From CAZJYI01 sp964550025 (GTDB lineage: Bacteria > Verrucomicrobiota > Kiritimatiellia > UBA8416 > CAYOBW01): 49,084 bases of DNA. Positions 25,181 through 33,887 of this stretch are shown one piece after another. Where the stretch lies: assembly GCA_964550025.1 (NCBI GenBank), contig CAZJYI010000082.1:1-49084 (forward strand), read 5' to 3'. Positions within the stretch are counted from its first letter, which is position 1; the number at the start of each line of letters is the position of its first letter. Made by a program: the position numbers and the translations under genes. The notes beneath the pieces were generated by a model. That model made no database searches. It was not told the DNA's origin and saw nothing but the letters and a program-made list of their open reading frames with translations.

Positions 25181-26629
25181 ATGTCCACAGACGATGATAC
25201 GCTATCCGTGAACTCGAGTGCGCTGCTGCGCAAGTTCCTCGTGTTCTTCATCGGCTTCACGCTGATTCCCATCGTTCTCCTGTTCGTCGTCTTTCTGCTC
25301 TATGACACGGGTGATTACCGCATCGGCATATCCCGCACGCATCTTGGGGCGCTGATTCTGTTGTGCGGCGCCACCTGCCTGATGGGGTTCTTTGCGATGC
25401 GGTCTGCCCTGGCCCGGATTGCCCGCCTCAACAGGACGGTGCGGCTTGCGCTTCTCGGGCAGGTGGACGAGGAGATGATAAGCAGGCTTGCGGGCGAAGA
25501 AGGCGAAGTCGCCGAACTGGCCAAGTCATTCAGCGAAGTCGTGGGGCGACTCCAGAAGAACGTCGTCGAGCTCGAGAAGACGAAGCAGACGTTGCACGAG
25601 GTCATGAGCAAAGTCGGTCGCGCCCTCTCATCCATGGAGAGTTTCGATTCGCTGTTGCACCTCATCCTCGAAACCGCCAACGAGGCCCTGGGAACGACTG
25701 AAGGCGCGATTTTCGTGCGTGACGACACGGGGGAGTTCCGGCTGATGGCCTGGGTCTCGGAGATTGCCGCCGACGGGGAGGCCGTGCGGGCCGCTACACT
25801 CTCGCATCTCCAGCAGATGGCGAGCGAGAGAGAGACCCTTGTTCTGCCGGCCATCCACGGCCAGCCCGCGCGAATAGCCCCGTTCGCGCCGCCGCTGGTG
25901 TGCACTCCCCTGGTTTCACGCGGCGCGATTCAAGGCGCGCTCTGCCTCGCGGGGCCGCACCGGGGACACAGTTTCAACGATGAAGCGCTGGCCATGGTCA
26001 GCAACCTGGGGTCCCAGATCGCTGTCTCCCTCGAAAACCGCCGACTCAGCCACGACAAGGAGAGGATCTACTTCGAGACGGTTTCCGCGCTGGCCCTCGC
26101 CGTCGAGGCGCGCGATCCCTATTCGCACGGCCATTCGGAGCGCGTCGGCGAGCTGGCCGTCCTGCTGGGCGAGGCCATGAGCCTCGTGGATGGAGACATC
26201 CAGACACTGCGCGATGCTTCGCGCCTGCATGACATCGGCAAGATCGGCATCACCGACAGCATCCTGCAAAAGCCCGCCCCCCTCAACGAAGACGAGGTGC
26301 AGATCATGCGGAAGCACCCCACGATCGGCGAGAACATCGTCGCACCCCTCAAGACCTTCCAACACCTCCTCGACCCCATCCGCCACCACCACGAACAACT
26401 CAACGGGGAAGGCTATCCGGACGGGTTGGAGGGGAATGAGATTTCGCTGACGGCACGCATCCTGACGGTAGCCGACATCTACGACGCGCTGAGGGGCGAC
26501 CGACCCTATCGCAAGGCCATGAGCGAGGAGGCGACATTCGCCGTACTCCAGTCGATGGTCGACGAGGGCCGAATCGACAGAGAGGTCGTCGAGCATCTGC
26601 GGCATGTCAAAGACAGCTCGGAGACATAG
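25181..26629 (+). CDS. Membrane-anchored GAF/HD-GYP phosphodiesterase-like signalling protein
   Basis: About 482 aa. Two N-terminal membrane helices (FLVFFIGFTLIPIVLLFVVF and LGALILLCGATCLMGFF) are followed by a HAMP-like linker and coiled coil (VVELEKTKQTLHEVMSKVG). A GAF domain covers about residues 165-290. The HD-GYP domain begins near 300, with HD in ASRLHDIGKIGI, HHHEQLNGEGYPDGL carrying the GYP motif, and ADIYDALRGDRPYRKA. HD-GYP domains hydrolyse cyclic di-GMP. No periplasmic loop of size is present, so the signal may be cytoplasmic, through GAF. The start is either 25181 or the in-frame ATG at 25154; neither has a strong ribosome-binding site. Confidence 0.88.
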   Translation: MSTDDDTLSVNSSALLRKFLVFFIGFTLIPIVLLFVVFLLYDTGDYRIGISRTHLGALILLCGATCLMGFFAMRSALARIARLNRTVRLALLGQVDEEMISRLAGEEGEVAELAKSFSEVVGRLQKNVVELEKTKQTLHEVMSKVGRALSSMESFDSLLHLILETANEALGTTEGAIFVRDDTGEFRLMAWVSEIAADGEAVRAATLSHLQQMASERETLVLPAIHGQPARIAPFAPPLVCTPLVSRGAIQGALCLAGPHRGHSFNDEALAMVSNLGSQIAVSLENRRLSHDKERIYFETVSALALAVEARDPYSHGHSERVGELAVLLGEAMSLVDGDIQTLRDASRLHDIGKIGITDSILQKPAPLNEDEVQIMRKHPTIGENIVAPLKTFQHLLDPIRHHHEQLNGEGYPDGLEGNEISLTARILTVADIYDALRGDRPYRKAMSEEATFAVLQSMVDEGRIDREVVEHLRHVKDSSET

Positions 26630-26652
26630 GAACGGCAAAAGGGAACGAAGGA

Positions 26653-27447
26653 ATGTTGCGCAGTCGGCCACGTCCATCTACGGCAGGTGAACGCTGCCCG
26701 GTCTGCAACGAATCCATCACCTGGAGGCAGGCCCGGACGTTCAAGACGTGCCGTTCCGTCCACTGCGGCCGTCTATATCGCGAACGGCAGCGCGCACGGC
26801 GCCTTGCCGAAGCCGAGCAGTTTGCGCAACAGCACCGCCACCGTCTGGATCGTGCCGCCGCGGCTCGCGCAACGGACGCCGCGGCCGGCGAGGTGGAAGA
26901 TCCCGAATCGTATACGATCGTCGTTCTGTCGGCGAACCGCCGCGAGGTGACCCGGCTGCCGGGCAGACGGCGCGGCCGGTTCGTCAAGAGGCTGCGACGC
27001 CTCGTCGAGAGCGCATTCGCCGGACCGCCCGACGACCTTGTCCCGATCTCGCGCAGTGAGGACGAACACCCGGAACTGACGGGTATCCTGGGAGGGGCAT
27101 GCGCAACCTGCCGTGGACAGTGCTGTTTGAAAGGCGGAACGCATGCTTTTCTGCACGAATCCACGATCCAGCGCTATCGGCGCGCCCATCCCGGTGCAAC
27201 CGCGCGCGAGGTCATCGAAGCCTACATCCATCATCTGCCGCCCCGAACATACCGCAACGGGTGTGTCTTTCAGTCCGCCACGGGCTGCACGCTCCCCCGT
27301 TCGATGCGATCCCGCACCTGCAACAACACGATCTGCGGCGGGTTGATTGAAACCAGGGACTTGGTCCTGCGCTCGGGGCAAGCCCGGTTCTACTTCGCCG
27401 CGATGCGCGGAGACGAAGTAGTCCGGTCGCGATTCGCTCAACGGTAG
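26653..27447 (+). CDS. Cysteine-rich protein with YkgJ-like metal-binding cluster
   Basis: 264 aa. The N-terminus has a zinc-ribbon-like group CPVCNES and CRSVHCGRLYRERQRARR, then a basic, helical linker. The C-terminal half shows the YkgJ-type pattern: CATCRGQCC near residue 152, then GCVFQSATGCTLPRSMRSRT followed by CNNTIC. This family is thought to bind zinc or iron and is poorly characterised. A basic region (RLPGRRRGRFVKRLRRLV) may contact nucleic acid. It starts 23 bases after the HD-GYP stop and ends 14 bases before the next gene, so the three probably form one transcript. Its function is unknown. Confidence 0.65.
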   Translation: MLRSRPRPSTAGERCPVCNESITWRQARTFKTCRSVHCGRLYRERQRARRLAEAEQFAQQHRHRLDRAAAARATDAAAGEVEDPESYTIVVLSANRREVTRLPGRRRGRFVKRLRRLVESAFAGPPDDLVPISRSEDEHPELTGILGGACATCRGQCCLKGGTHAFLHESTIQRYRRAHPGATAREVIEAYIHHLPPRTYRNGCVFQSATGCTLPRSMRSRTCNNTICGGLIETRDLVLRSGQARFYFAAMRGDEVVRSRFAQR

Positions 27448-27461
27448 AAGGTAGTGACCCA

Positions 27462-29195
27462 ATGCATATCCATGACGAAGAAGAGCAGCAGGAAATCGCC
27501 GCGGACGAAGAACGCGTAGAGCTCGACAGCCTGCAGAAGCACATCATGGGCTCTCGCGAGGAGGTGTCCGAAGTGGCCATGCCGCTGGCCGGCTGGGCTC
27601 TGGCCGTGCTCGTTATCCTCGACACGGTGGGCAACGTCCTCGGCGTGCCGGTCGTCACGGGGGCCCTCCTCAGCGCCACGCAGGAACCCACGCACTCGCT
27701 GGCCGTCGTCGCCTTCATCTTCCAGCTCGCCGGCGCCGTTGGAGCGGGACTGATGCTCTACAAGTCCCATTGGCGATTCTGGTGGCGGACGTTGCTGATG
27801 GGTAATCCGCAAAACCCGCCTGAATCCCGCGGCAACGTTCACCTCGGCGAGAAGTTCCGGTCACTGCGGACGAAACTGGCAAGCAAGGGCCGCACCCTGA
27901 AAGAGGATACCAGGAACCGGTTTCGGAAGCGGCTGGAAGAAAGCAGGGGGAACGCCGAAGACGGGGAGGAAGGCGAAGAGGCAGGCTCCTCCCCGCAGCG
28001 GTGGCCGTGGATTCATGCTGCCATGCCGCTCGTCCTCATTGTCCTGGGCTTCGCGAGCATCGTACTCCTCTGGCCGGCCGGAATCCTCGCGGCGCTCATG
28101 GTCGCCTGCATTGCGCTGGCGACGTACTTCCTGCTGGATGTCGCCACGGAGTTGGCCGGCGCCCTCTGGGCAAGAATCAAGACGAGCTACGGTTCCATGA
28201 TGGGAGTGTGCTTCGGGATCGGTGCCGCCGTGGCATGCTACCTGTTGTTTGGAGCAGGGAACATGCTGGTGTACTCGCGGCAGGTCTGGATCGGTGGACA
28301 CTACTTTCCCTTCCGCCTGCTGCAGCTCTTCATCCTGTGCGGAATCGTCATCCTGCTCCGGGCCCAGCGCAGAGTAGAGCTCAAACACTTCCGTTTCTAC
28401 CGTGCCACGCGGCCGGCGGCGGCGCAGCCCAAGACGTGTCACGTCTTCGACTTCACCGGTGTCGCGGCCCAGCCGGCCTGCCTCAGCCTGGACGCGGAAG
28501 AACTGCCCTACGTCGTGGTGCTTGCCCGCCACAAGGGCCGATGCTACGAGATCGTGGACCGCTCATCACGACTGCCGCTGATGTCACGCGTTTTCACCGT
28601 GCTGAACCTCGACGCCCTGCAAACGCGAATCGGGACGGACTGGACCGAAGTGCGCGGCAACGGCGACACCTTCCTCGCGAAAGCGCGTTTCACGGTAACG
28701 ACCACGTCACTCGATTCGCTGTGCAGCTCCGCGACGTCGGAACGGGGCGGCATCCTCCTGCCCAAACACCTGGTGTCGATCTTTCTCAAAGACCTCTTCA
28801 GAACCGAGACGCCCCGCGCGCTGCTGGACCAACTCCTGAGAGACGCCTTGGACGAACACTCCGTCACCGGAGAAGACACCGCGTGCGCCAGCCTGCCGGA
28901 ACGGTTCCAGCAACGGCTGCGAGACCATTTTGTGAACGCCGTCGTCAAGAAGAAGGCGTCCGACGAAGAGGCGCGCGCACTCAACGAGGCCGTCGACTGT
29001 CTGCTCGCCTGTGCGGGCGTCATGCTGGAAATCGCCCCCCTGGATCTCACGCACGACACCGACGCTGAATGCGAGGACGTGGTCATTCGAATCGACCCGG
29101 AGCCCGAGGCGGCACCGGAGGCCGACTCGGGCAGGGGCACACCTGCAGACTCACCCGGGGACGCGGGAGGTGAGACGCCGGACCAGAGTACTTGA
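27462..29195 (+). CDS. Uncharacterised multi-pass membrane protein
   Basis: 577 aa. An acidic start (HDEEEQQEIAADEER) precedes about six hydrophobic segments: PLAGWALAVLVILDTVGNVL, a second near residue 90, two between about 185 and 230 (PLVLIVLGFASIVLLWPAGI and following), one near 250 and RLLQLFILCGIVILL near 285. A charged, helical cytoplasmic loop lies between the second and third. The C-terminal 250 residues are soluble: mixed alpha/beta with YVVVLARHKGRCYEIVDRSS, then an acidic Pro/Glu/Asp tail. I recognise no domain. It follows the cysteine-cluster gene by 14 bases and is likely co-transcribed with it. Confidence 0.75.
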   Translation: MHIHDEEEQQEIAADEERVELDSLQKHIMGSREEVSEVAMPLAGWALAVLVILDTVGNVLGVPVVTGALLSATQEPTHSLAVVAFIFQLAGAVGAGLMLYKSHWRFWWRTLLMGNPQNPPESRGNVHLGEKFRSLRTKLASKGRTLKEDTRNRFRKRLEESRGNAEDGEEGEEAGSSPQRWPWIHAAMPLVLIVLGFASIVLLWPAGILAALMVACIALATYFLLDVATELAGALWARIKTSYGSMMGVCFGIGAAVACYLLFGAGNMLVYSRQVWIGGHYFPFRLLQLFILCGIVILLRAQRRVELKHFRFYRATRPAAAQPKTCHVFDFTGVAAQPACLSLDAEELPYVVVLARHKGRCYEIVDRSSRLPLMSRVFTVLNLDALQTRIGTDWTEVRGNGDTFLAKARFTVTTTSLDSLCSSATSERGGILLPKHLVSIFLKDLFRTETPRALLDQLLRDALDEHSVTGEDTACASLPERFQQRLRDHFVNAVVKKKASDEEARALNEAVDCLLACAGVMLEIAPLDLTHDTDAECEDVVIRIDPEPEAAPEADSGRGTPADSPGDAGGETPDQST

Positions 29196-29245
29196 GCACG
29201 CCTGCGCGAGTTCGGCAAATCCCCCGGTCAGCCGCGCCCCACTCG

Positions 29246-29587
29246 CTACGCCACCATGATGCGCTGGTCTTCCAGCACAGACTTCACCTGATCGCTCTGT
29301 GCCAGTGCACGAATCCCTGCCGGTGTGGTCTCGACCCTCACGGTTCCGAGAGCGGTCGGGCTGTCGCACAGGCGCCGTCCATTGTGGCAGGCGAGAATGG
29401 AGTCTATCTGCACAAGAAGCTCCGCCCCCGCCTTCCGCACCGACCGAGCCACCTCCCGACGACGTCCGCGCCCGAGTCGACCAGCTACACTCCCACCCAC
29501 AGCGCCCACGTTCAGCACGACAACCGCCTGCACAACCGTATCGGGCGCCAGTCGAGACAAGCGAGATTCGAATTCCTTACTCAGCAT
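29246..29587 (-). CDS. Small stand-alone subtilisin-propeptide/inhibitor-like protein next to S8 protease
   Basis: 113 aa from the ATG at 29587; an in-frame ATG at 29623 is possible. The order VVQAVVVLN, then a basic helix, ELLVQIDSILACHNGRRL, and VRVETTPAGIRALAQSDQVK matches inhibitor I9-type propeptide folds, which pack onto the subtilisin active site and assist folding. Here the domain is a separate gene rather than the N-terminus of a protease. It lies 53 bases downstream of the S8 gene on the same strand and is the last gene of the NACHT module. It may act as an inhibitor, antitoxin or folding chaperone. The similarity is by eye. Confidence 0.65.
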   Translation of the reverse strand: MLSKEFESRLSRLAPDTVVQAVVVLNVGAVGGSVAGRLGRGRRREVARSVRKAGAELLVQIDSILACHNGRRLCDSPTALGTVRVETTPAGIRALAQSDQVKSVLEDQRIMVA

Positions 29588-29640
29588 GCAACCATCATAG
29601 CAGCCAACAGGCTTGCTTTCCATCACAATCCGCCAATCGG

Positions 29641-30999
29641 CTAGAGCGCGTTCAGTGCATCCAACGGCTGAATCAGACCGTAGCCCCACCGATTATCAGG
29701 CCGACCGGCGTCGCCATTCGGGTGTTTCGCAGTGTCTTTCAGTGCGCCAATGATGTCCTCGACCGGCGCATCGGGTTTCGCGGACATCAGGAGAGCCGCC
29801 ACACCTGCAACGTGCGGTGTGGCCATCGATGTCCCGTCCATGTATGTGTACTCGAACGTGCCCTGGGGGGTGTCTTCGGGAGGGATGCACGAGTACACCT
29901 GCGAACCCGGAGCCACAATGTCCGGCTTGACAATCAAGTCGGGCGTCTGGCCCGGCAGCGAGAGACTCGCCCCGCTGCTGAAGAATGGGACTTCTATCTT
30001 GTTGCCCGCGCTGCGTTCGACCGCTCCAACGGCCAGGGAATTCGACACGTTGCCCGGCGAGCTGCTGTTGCCATGGTTCTCGTTGCCGATCGCGGCCACC
30101 GGCAATACCTGGAACTGGTCCATGAGAAGTTGAAAGATCGACGCAAACGCCGGCTCATAGTAGCTGAAGCCAAGCGACATGCTGATGATGTCGACGCCTT
30201 GCTGGATCGCCCAGTCGATACCGGCCAGCAGCGCACTGATGCGCCCCTCCCCGACCAAGACGCCCGCGACGTGCAGCTCTGCCTCGGGCGCAACGCCAAT
30301 CGCCACGCCTTCCGCTGATTTGCCGCCGGCGATGGTGCCGCACACGTGCGTACCGTGGCTACCGGCATCGAACGAGGGCTCGGCCTGTATGGGGCGGCCC
30401 CGGTCGTCGGCGACAATGAACCCCTTCACGCGACCGCCCAAGGCAGGGTGATCCCCGTGCACACCCGTATCCATAACCCCGACGCGGATGTCAGTTCCTC
30501 TGGCACCCGTGTCCCAAAGCTCGGGAATGCCCAGCTCCTGAAGCCCCCAGGTGATGCCGTTCTTCTGCTCAGTCTTGCCCAACGCCGCATAGTCGATCTT
30601 CTTGGGCGCGATCAGGCTCACGTTCTGATTTGGAAACACCGCCACAACGTCTTCCTGCATTAACGCCGGCAATGTCTTGCGAGTCACTTCGACCTGCATA
30701 ACCGGCAGAGAACCGCCACCAATCGGCTTCATGCCAAGCTCGGGTGTCCGCGTCTTGGGCAGACGTTTGCGTCCCTCGGCCTTATACTTCGCGAAGACCT
30801 TCTTCTGCATCGGCACCTGGGCAGCGGCCCGAGCTTTGACGTAATCCAAACGCTCCTTGAGTTTCCTCTTGCGCCCCCGAATCGGCTGCGCCAGCGACGG
30901 GCCTTTCGGTTTGAACACGACGATAGCGTCCCGCTTCTCCGACGCTCCCGTATCCTCCAAGAACGGCTCAAACGCAGATGAGATCTTCTCGAGTTCCAT
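29641..30999 (-). CDS. Subtilisin-type serine protease (S8), apparently cytoplasmic
   Basis: 452 aa with a full catalytic triad: Asp in VGVMDTGVHGDHPAL (about residue 175), His in GSHGTHVCGTIAGG (about 216) and Ser in GTSMATPHVAG (about 389). The oxyanion Asn lies in AAIGNENHGNSSSPGNV. No signal peptide or membrane segment is seen. The N-terminal 150 residues are basic and helical (RKRKLKERLDYVKARAAAQV), followed by a built-in propeptide-like strand region (VMQVEVTRKTLPALMQEDVV) ending before NGITWGL. So it is probably an intracellular protease kept inactive. It stands 54 bases after the NACHT gene and 53 before the I9-like gene. Confidence 0.9.
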   Translation of the reverse strand: MELEKISSAFEPFLEDTGASEKRDAIVVFKPKGPSLAQPIRGRKRKLKERLDYVKARAAAQVPMQKKVFAKYKAEGRKRLPKTRTPELGMKPIGGGSLPVMQVEVTRKTLPALMQEDVVAVFPNQNVSLIAPKKIDYAALGKTEQKNGITWGLQELGIPELWDTGARGTDIRVGVMDTGVHGDHPALGGRVKGFIVADDRGRPIQAEPSFDAGSHGTHVCGTIAGGKSAEGVAIGVAPEAELHVAGVLVGEGRISALLAGIDWAIQQGVDIISMSLGFSYYEPAFASIFQLLMDQFQVLPVAAIGNENHGNSSSPGNVSNSLAVGAVERSAGNKIEVPFFSSGASLSLPGQTPDLIVKPDIVAPGSQVYSCIPPEDTPQGTFEYTYMDGTSMATPHVAGVAALLMSAKPDAPVEDIIGALKDTAKHPNGDAGRPDNRWGYGLIQPLDALNAL

Positions 31000-31053
31000 G
31001 GCGAACTACCTTTCGTATGTTGATTCTACTGGTTTGAACGTGCTCACCGCAAG

Positions 31054-33786
31054 TCACAGACGACGGTCAATCAACTCCACGACTCTCGCAGACATATCCT
31101 TTGCCCAGTCGTCCACGTCATATGCCCCAGCAAGGTACGTCAGCGTCTCCCGCAGCCTGGACACGACAGGCTGTCGGATCAGCTCCAGCAGTTCGGGTTT
31201 CTCCAGGAGTGATAAGAAGAGCGCAGGCGGAACGCTGCCACGCATTGCTTCCGGGGACCGGTCCGTAAACCACTCCATGAACTGCAGGAACACACCGATG
31301 CGTCCTCGTCCCCAATCCCCGCCCACTCGTCCCATGAGGTGATGAAGTGCCTCAAGAGCCAGGGACGCATTTGACGATGACGGGGCGCCCCACGGAAGCC
31401 AGTAGTAGCCAGGGCACTGTCGGACGAGTTCGCCAACCCTGTGGTCAGGGGCGGCAACATGGAACAGCACGTTGAGAGCGCACCCTCCCGACAGATCGGC
31501 GGCTCCTCGACGATGCAACTCTCTGCCGATAGCGTCACTGTCAACGTGTGCGGGATTCCGCAGAAGCCAGTGGAAACTCGCATGGTCAAACGTGTCCGCC
31601 CCAGCCAAACTCAGGACATACCGATTCGCGATCGGCCCCACACGCTCAGCACGAAATCCATCGAGCCCAGGCTCACCGATGATTCGCGTCTCGAGGCCAC
31701 AGACATGCTCTATCACGCGGTCCTGTAGCTCCCCATCCTGCGTCAGTTTCGATGCCGATGCGAAGTAGGCGTCAACCAGCACTCTTGCCGCCGAGTCCGG
31801 CAATTGCAGAAGCTCCATTATCATGTCTCTGGCCATCGCCGCCGGCGCCGCGCCGCAATACAGTGCGGCAACCTCTGGCCATCGGGCATCTGCATGCTCA
31901 CGCAGAAGCCGCGCCGCATCTACGCCTCGCACATTGCCCTCGACGATCGCGACAGCGGCAAGGTACTCCTGAAAGGTCAGGTGTGCAAAGGCGAAGACAC
32001 CTGCCCGTCGCTCAAGGAGGACGCCAGACCGATAACGGATGTGTTCGAGCAGTCTCTCGGCACGCTCTTCGCCCTTGAGCGTGCTTCGGAATACGGCCAA
32101 GACCTTCTCTCGCTCGTATTCAGCCCGGTCGTCCGCCTGCATCGCAATGGCCGTTTCGCAGCATGCGTGAAGCTTCTCCGTCAGTCCGTATTCGGAGTGG
32201 ATACCGCGCCTCTGATCCCAGTTGTGCAACAGGCCCTCGACGCAGAGCTTGTACAACAAGGCCCGGTCCTCGGGGAGTTTGCCCTTCTCGAAGTAGTTTA
32301 CCAGGCAGATGGCTGAGAGCATCAGCGGGTTGCGAGCCAGATCCGGGATGTATGGGTGTTCACGGAAACTACTGACGAACTGTTCTCCTTCCGCCTTGCC
32401 TTTCCTGCGTGCCTCCCCCTCCGGTTCCTGTTGTGCCAGATGGAGCGCGGTACACCAATGGGTGGTGTACTCGGCGATCTGGTCGGGCTGGAAGTCCAGC
32501 AGGTCGCATTCGACAAACTCCAGGTCGGCCAGGGCACCGGACGGATAGCCAACCGGTCGCGACGTGACGAGGAAGCGGCAACCCCGGGAGTTCTCCGGAC
32601 GGCACAACTCCTTGAGCCATGGCAGTACATGTTGGTCACGATCAGCGGGATCGGTTTCATCGAGCCCATCCAGTACAAACAGGACACGACCGGCTTTCAT
32701 CTGCCGTTCGATCCATCCCTCCGGCATGAGACGTGCCCGGTCCTCACTACCCGTAGCGCATTCGATGAGATCACGACCACGTGGCAGATTGTGGACATCG
32801 AGCTGCCGAACGCGAAGCAACAGCGGAATAGCCGGATACCCGTTGATCGCCCACTCTATCTCGGCACCGGCCAATTGAAGCTGAAGCCATTCCACAAACG
32901 TGGACTTCCCCGCTCCCGGCGGTCCCACAATCACAGTGCGTTCCGATGTCCGCACCTGCGTGAGTGCATCCGGCGTGTCTGACCGCTCTCCATCCGCCTC
33001 GGCATCCGTAGCGTCGTCTTCACGACGTCGCTGCAACAGGGCTCGCATTGCGGCCAGATCCAGCAACTCACATGCGTCATCCTCTCCCTTTTCGGGACGT
33101 ATCGGCCGTACGGCAACGCGCGGCATCACGAACAGCTCCCGCAGGTCCACACCCAGGTTGACCGCCATCTTCAACGTGCCGGCTTCAATCCGATAGAAGC
33201 GCTGGATCAGGTAATCACGGTAGTTCAGTTCGAAGTTCTCGTCGTTCGCTTCCTGTGTCGCCGTGCCGTGCGAAAGGCTGACGCTATCCAGGGTCTCGCT
33301 CATCCGGTTGATTTTGACTGCGACACGGCCAATCAGCTCAAAGCCTGTTCCGAACTTTTGTCGTCGCCACTCGTTGACCAGCGGTCCAACGAGAGTGAGA
33401 ACTTGAACGATCAGATGCAGACCCACCCGGAACACGGCCCGGCCGGTTTCGTTGTCCAGGGGCGCGGGGTATGCCAGTTCCTTCAGGACCTCAACGGCAA
33501 GAGACTCGGGACTGACGTTTGGATTACCTACGTCGGCGAGGTGGAGATGTTCGGCAATCGGCTGATATGCCCCGAGGACTTCGGGGACAACATCCGCCGG
33601 GACGTTCTCGTTCACCAGGAACCGGGCCAGTGACTGAGAAGAGGCATCCGCCAGTTCGCCCAGGGCCCGTTGAACAGCGCGCAGCCGACGGGTGCCCTCT
33701 ATCTCACCTGCCAGCGGATCGATGAACATGCGCGTGAACAGCGTTTCATAGAAGTCAATCACCTGATCGTCTATGTTTGGCTGCAC
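31054..33786 (-). CDS. NACHT-domain STAND NTPase, candidate NLR-like defence sensor
   Basis: 910 aa. Residues 1-285 are helical without a recognised effector fold, ending with YRDYLIQRFYRIEAGTLKM and LGVDLRELFVMPRV, as seen just before many bacterial NACHT cores. Walker A is GPPGAGKST near residue 288, and the extended Walker B is LFVLDGLDETD near 366, with the small residue and paired acids typical of NACHT. The motif FLVTSRPVGYP is the sensor region, and AFAHLTFQEYLAAV closes the winged-helix part. The last 300 residues are helical and could be a repeat-like sensor. Bacterial NACHT proteins protect against phage. This one lacks an obvious effector, and a protease gene follows, which suggests the effector is separate. 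Confidence 0.88.
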   Translation of the reverse strand: MQPNIDDQVIDFYETLFTRMFIDPLAGEIEGTRRLRAVQRALGELADASSQSLARFLVNENVPADVVPEVLGAYQPIAEHLHLADVGNPNVSPESLAVEVLKELAYPAPLDNETGRAVFRVGLHLIVQVLTLVGPLVNEWRRQKFGTGFELIGRVAVKINRMSETLDSVSLSHGTATQEANDENFELNYRDYLIQRFYRIEAGTLKMAVNLGVDLRELFVMPRVAVRPIRPEKGEDDACELLDLAAMRALLQRRREDDATDAEADGERSDTPDALTQVRTSERTVIVGPPGAGKSTFVEWLQLQLAGAEIEWAINGYPAIPLLLRVRQLDVHNLPRGRDLIECATGSEDRARLMPEGWIERQMKAGRVLFVLDGLDETDPADRDQHVLPWLKELCRPENSRGCRFLVTSRPVGYPSGALADLEFVECDLLDFQPDQIAEYTTHWCTALHLAQQEPEGEARRKGKAEGEQFVSSFREHPYIPDLARNPLMLSAICLVNYFEKGKLPEDRALLYKLCVEGLLHNWDQRRGIHSEYGLTEKLHACCETAIAMQADDRAEYEREKVLAVFRSTLKGEERAERLLEHIRYRSGVLLERRAGVFAFAHLTFQEYLAAVAIVEGNVRGVDAARLLREHADARWPEVAALYCGAAPAAMARDMIMELLQLPDSAARVLVDAYFASASKLTQDGELQDRVIEHVCGLETRIIGEPGLDGFRAERVGPIANRYVLSLAGADTFDHASFHWLLRNPAHVDSDAIGRELHRRGAADLSGGCALNVLFHVAAPDHRVGELVRQCPGYYWLPWGAPSSSNASLALEALHHLMGRVGGDWGRGRIGVFLQFMEWFTDRSPEAMRGSVPPALFLSLLEKPELLELIRQPVVSRLRETLTYLAGAYDVDDWAKDMSARVVELIDRRL

Positions 33787-33887
33787 GGCTTACCCCCCTT
33801 TGAGTGTCGGCTGCTGACGAAATACTAGCTCTTTGATGCCGCGACGCAAGCAATTATCCTGTACGGATCGCACGGCGCATTGCCTGC

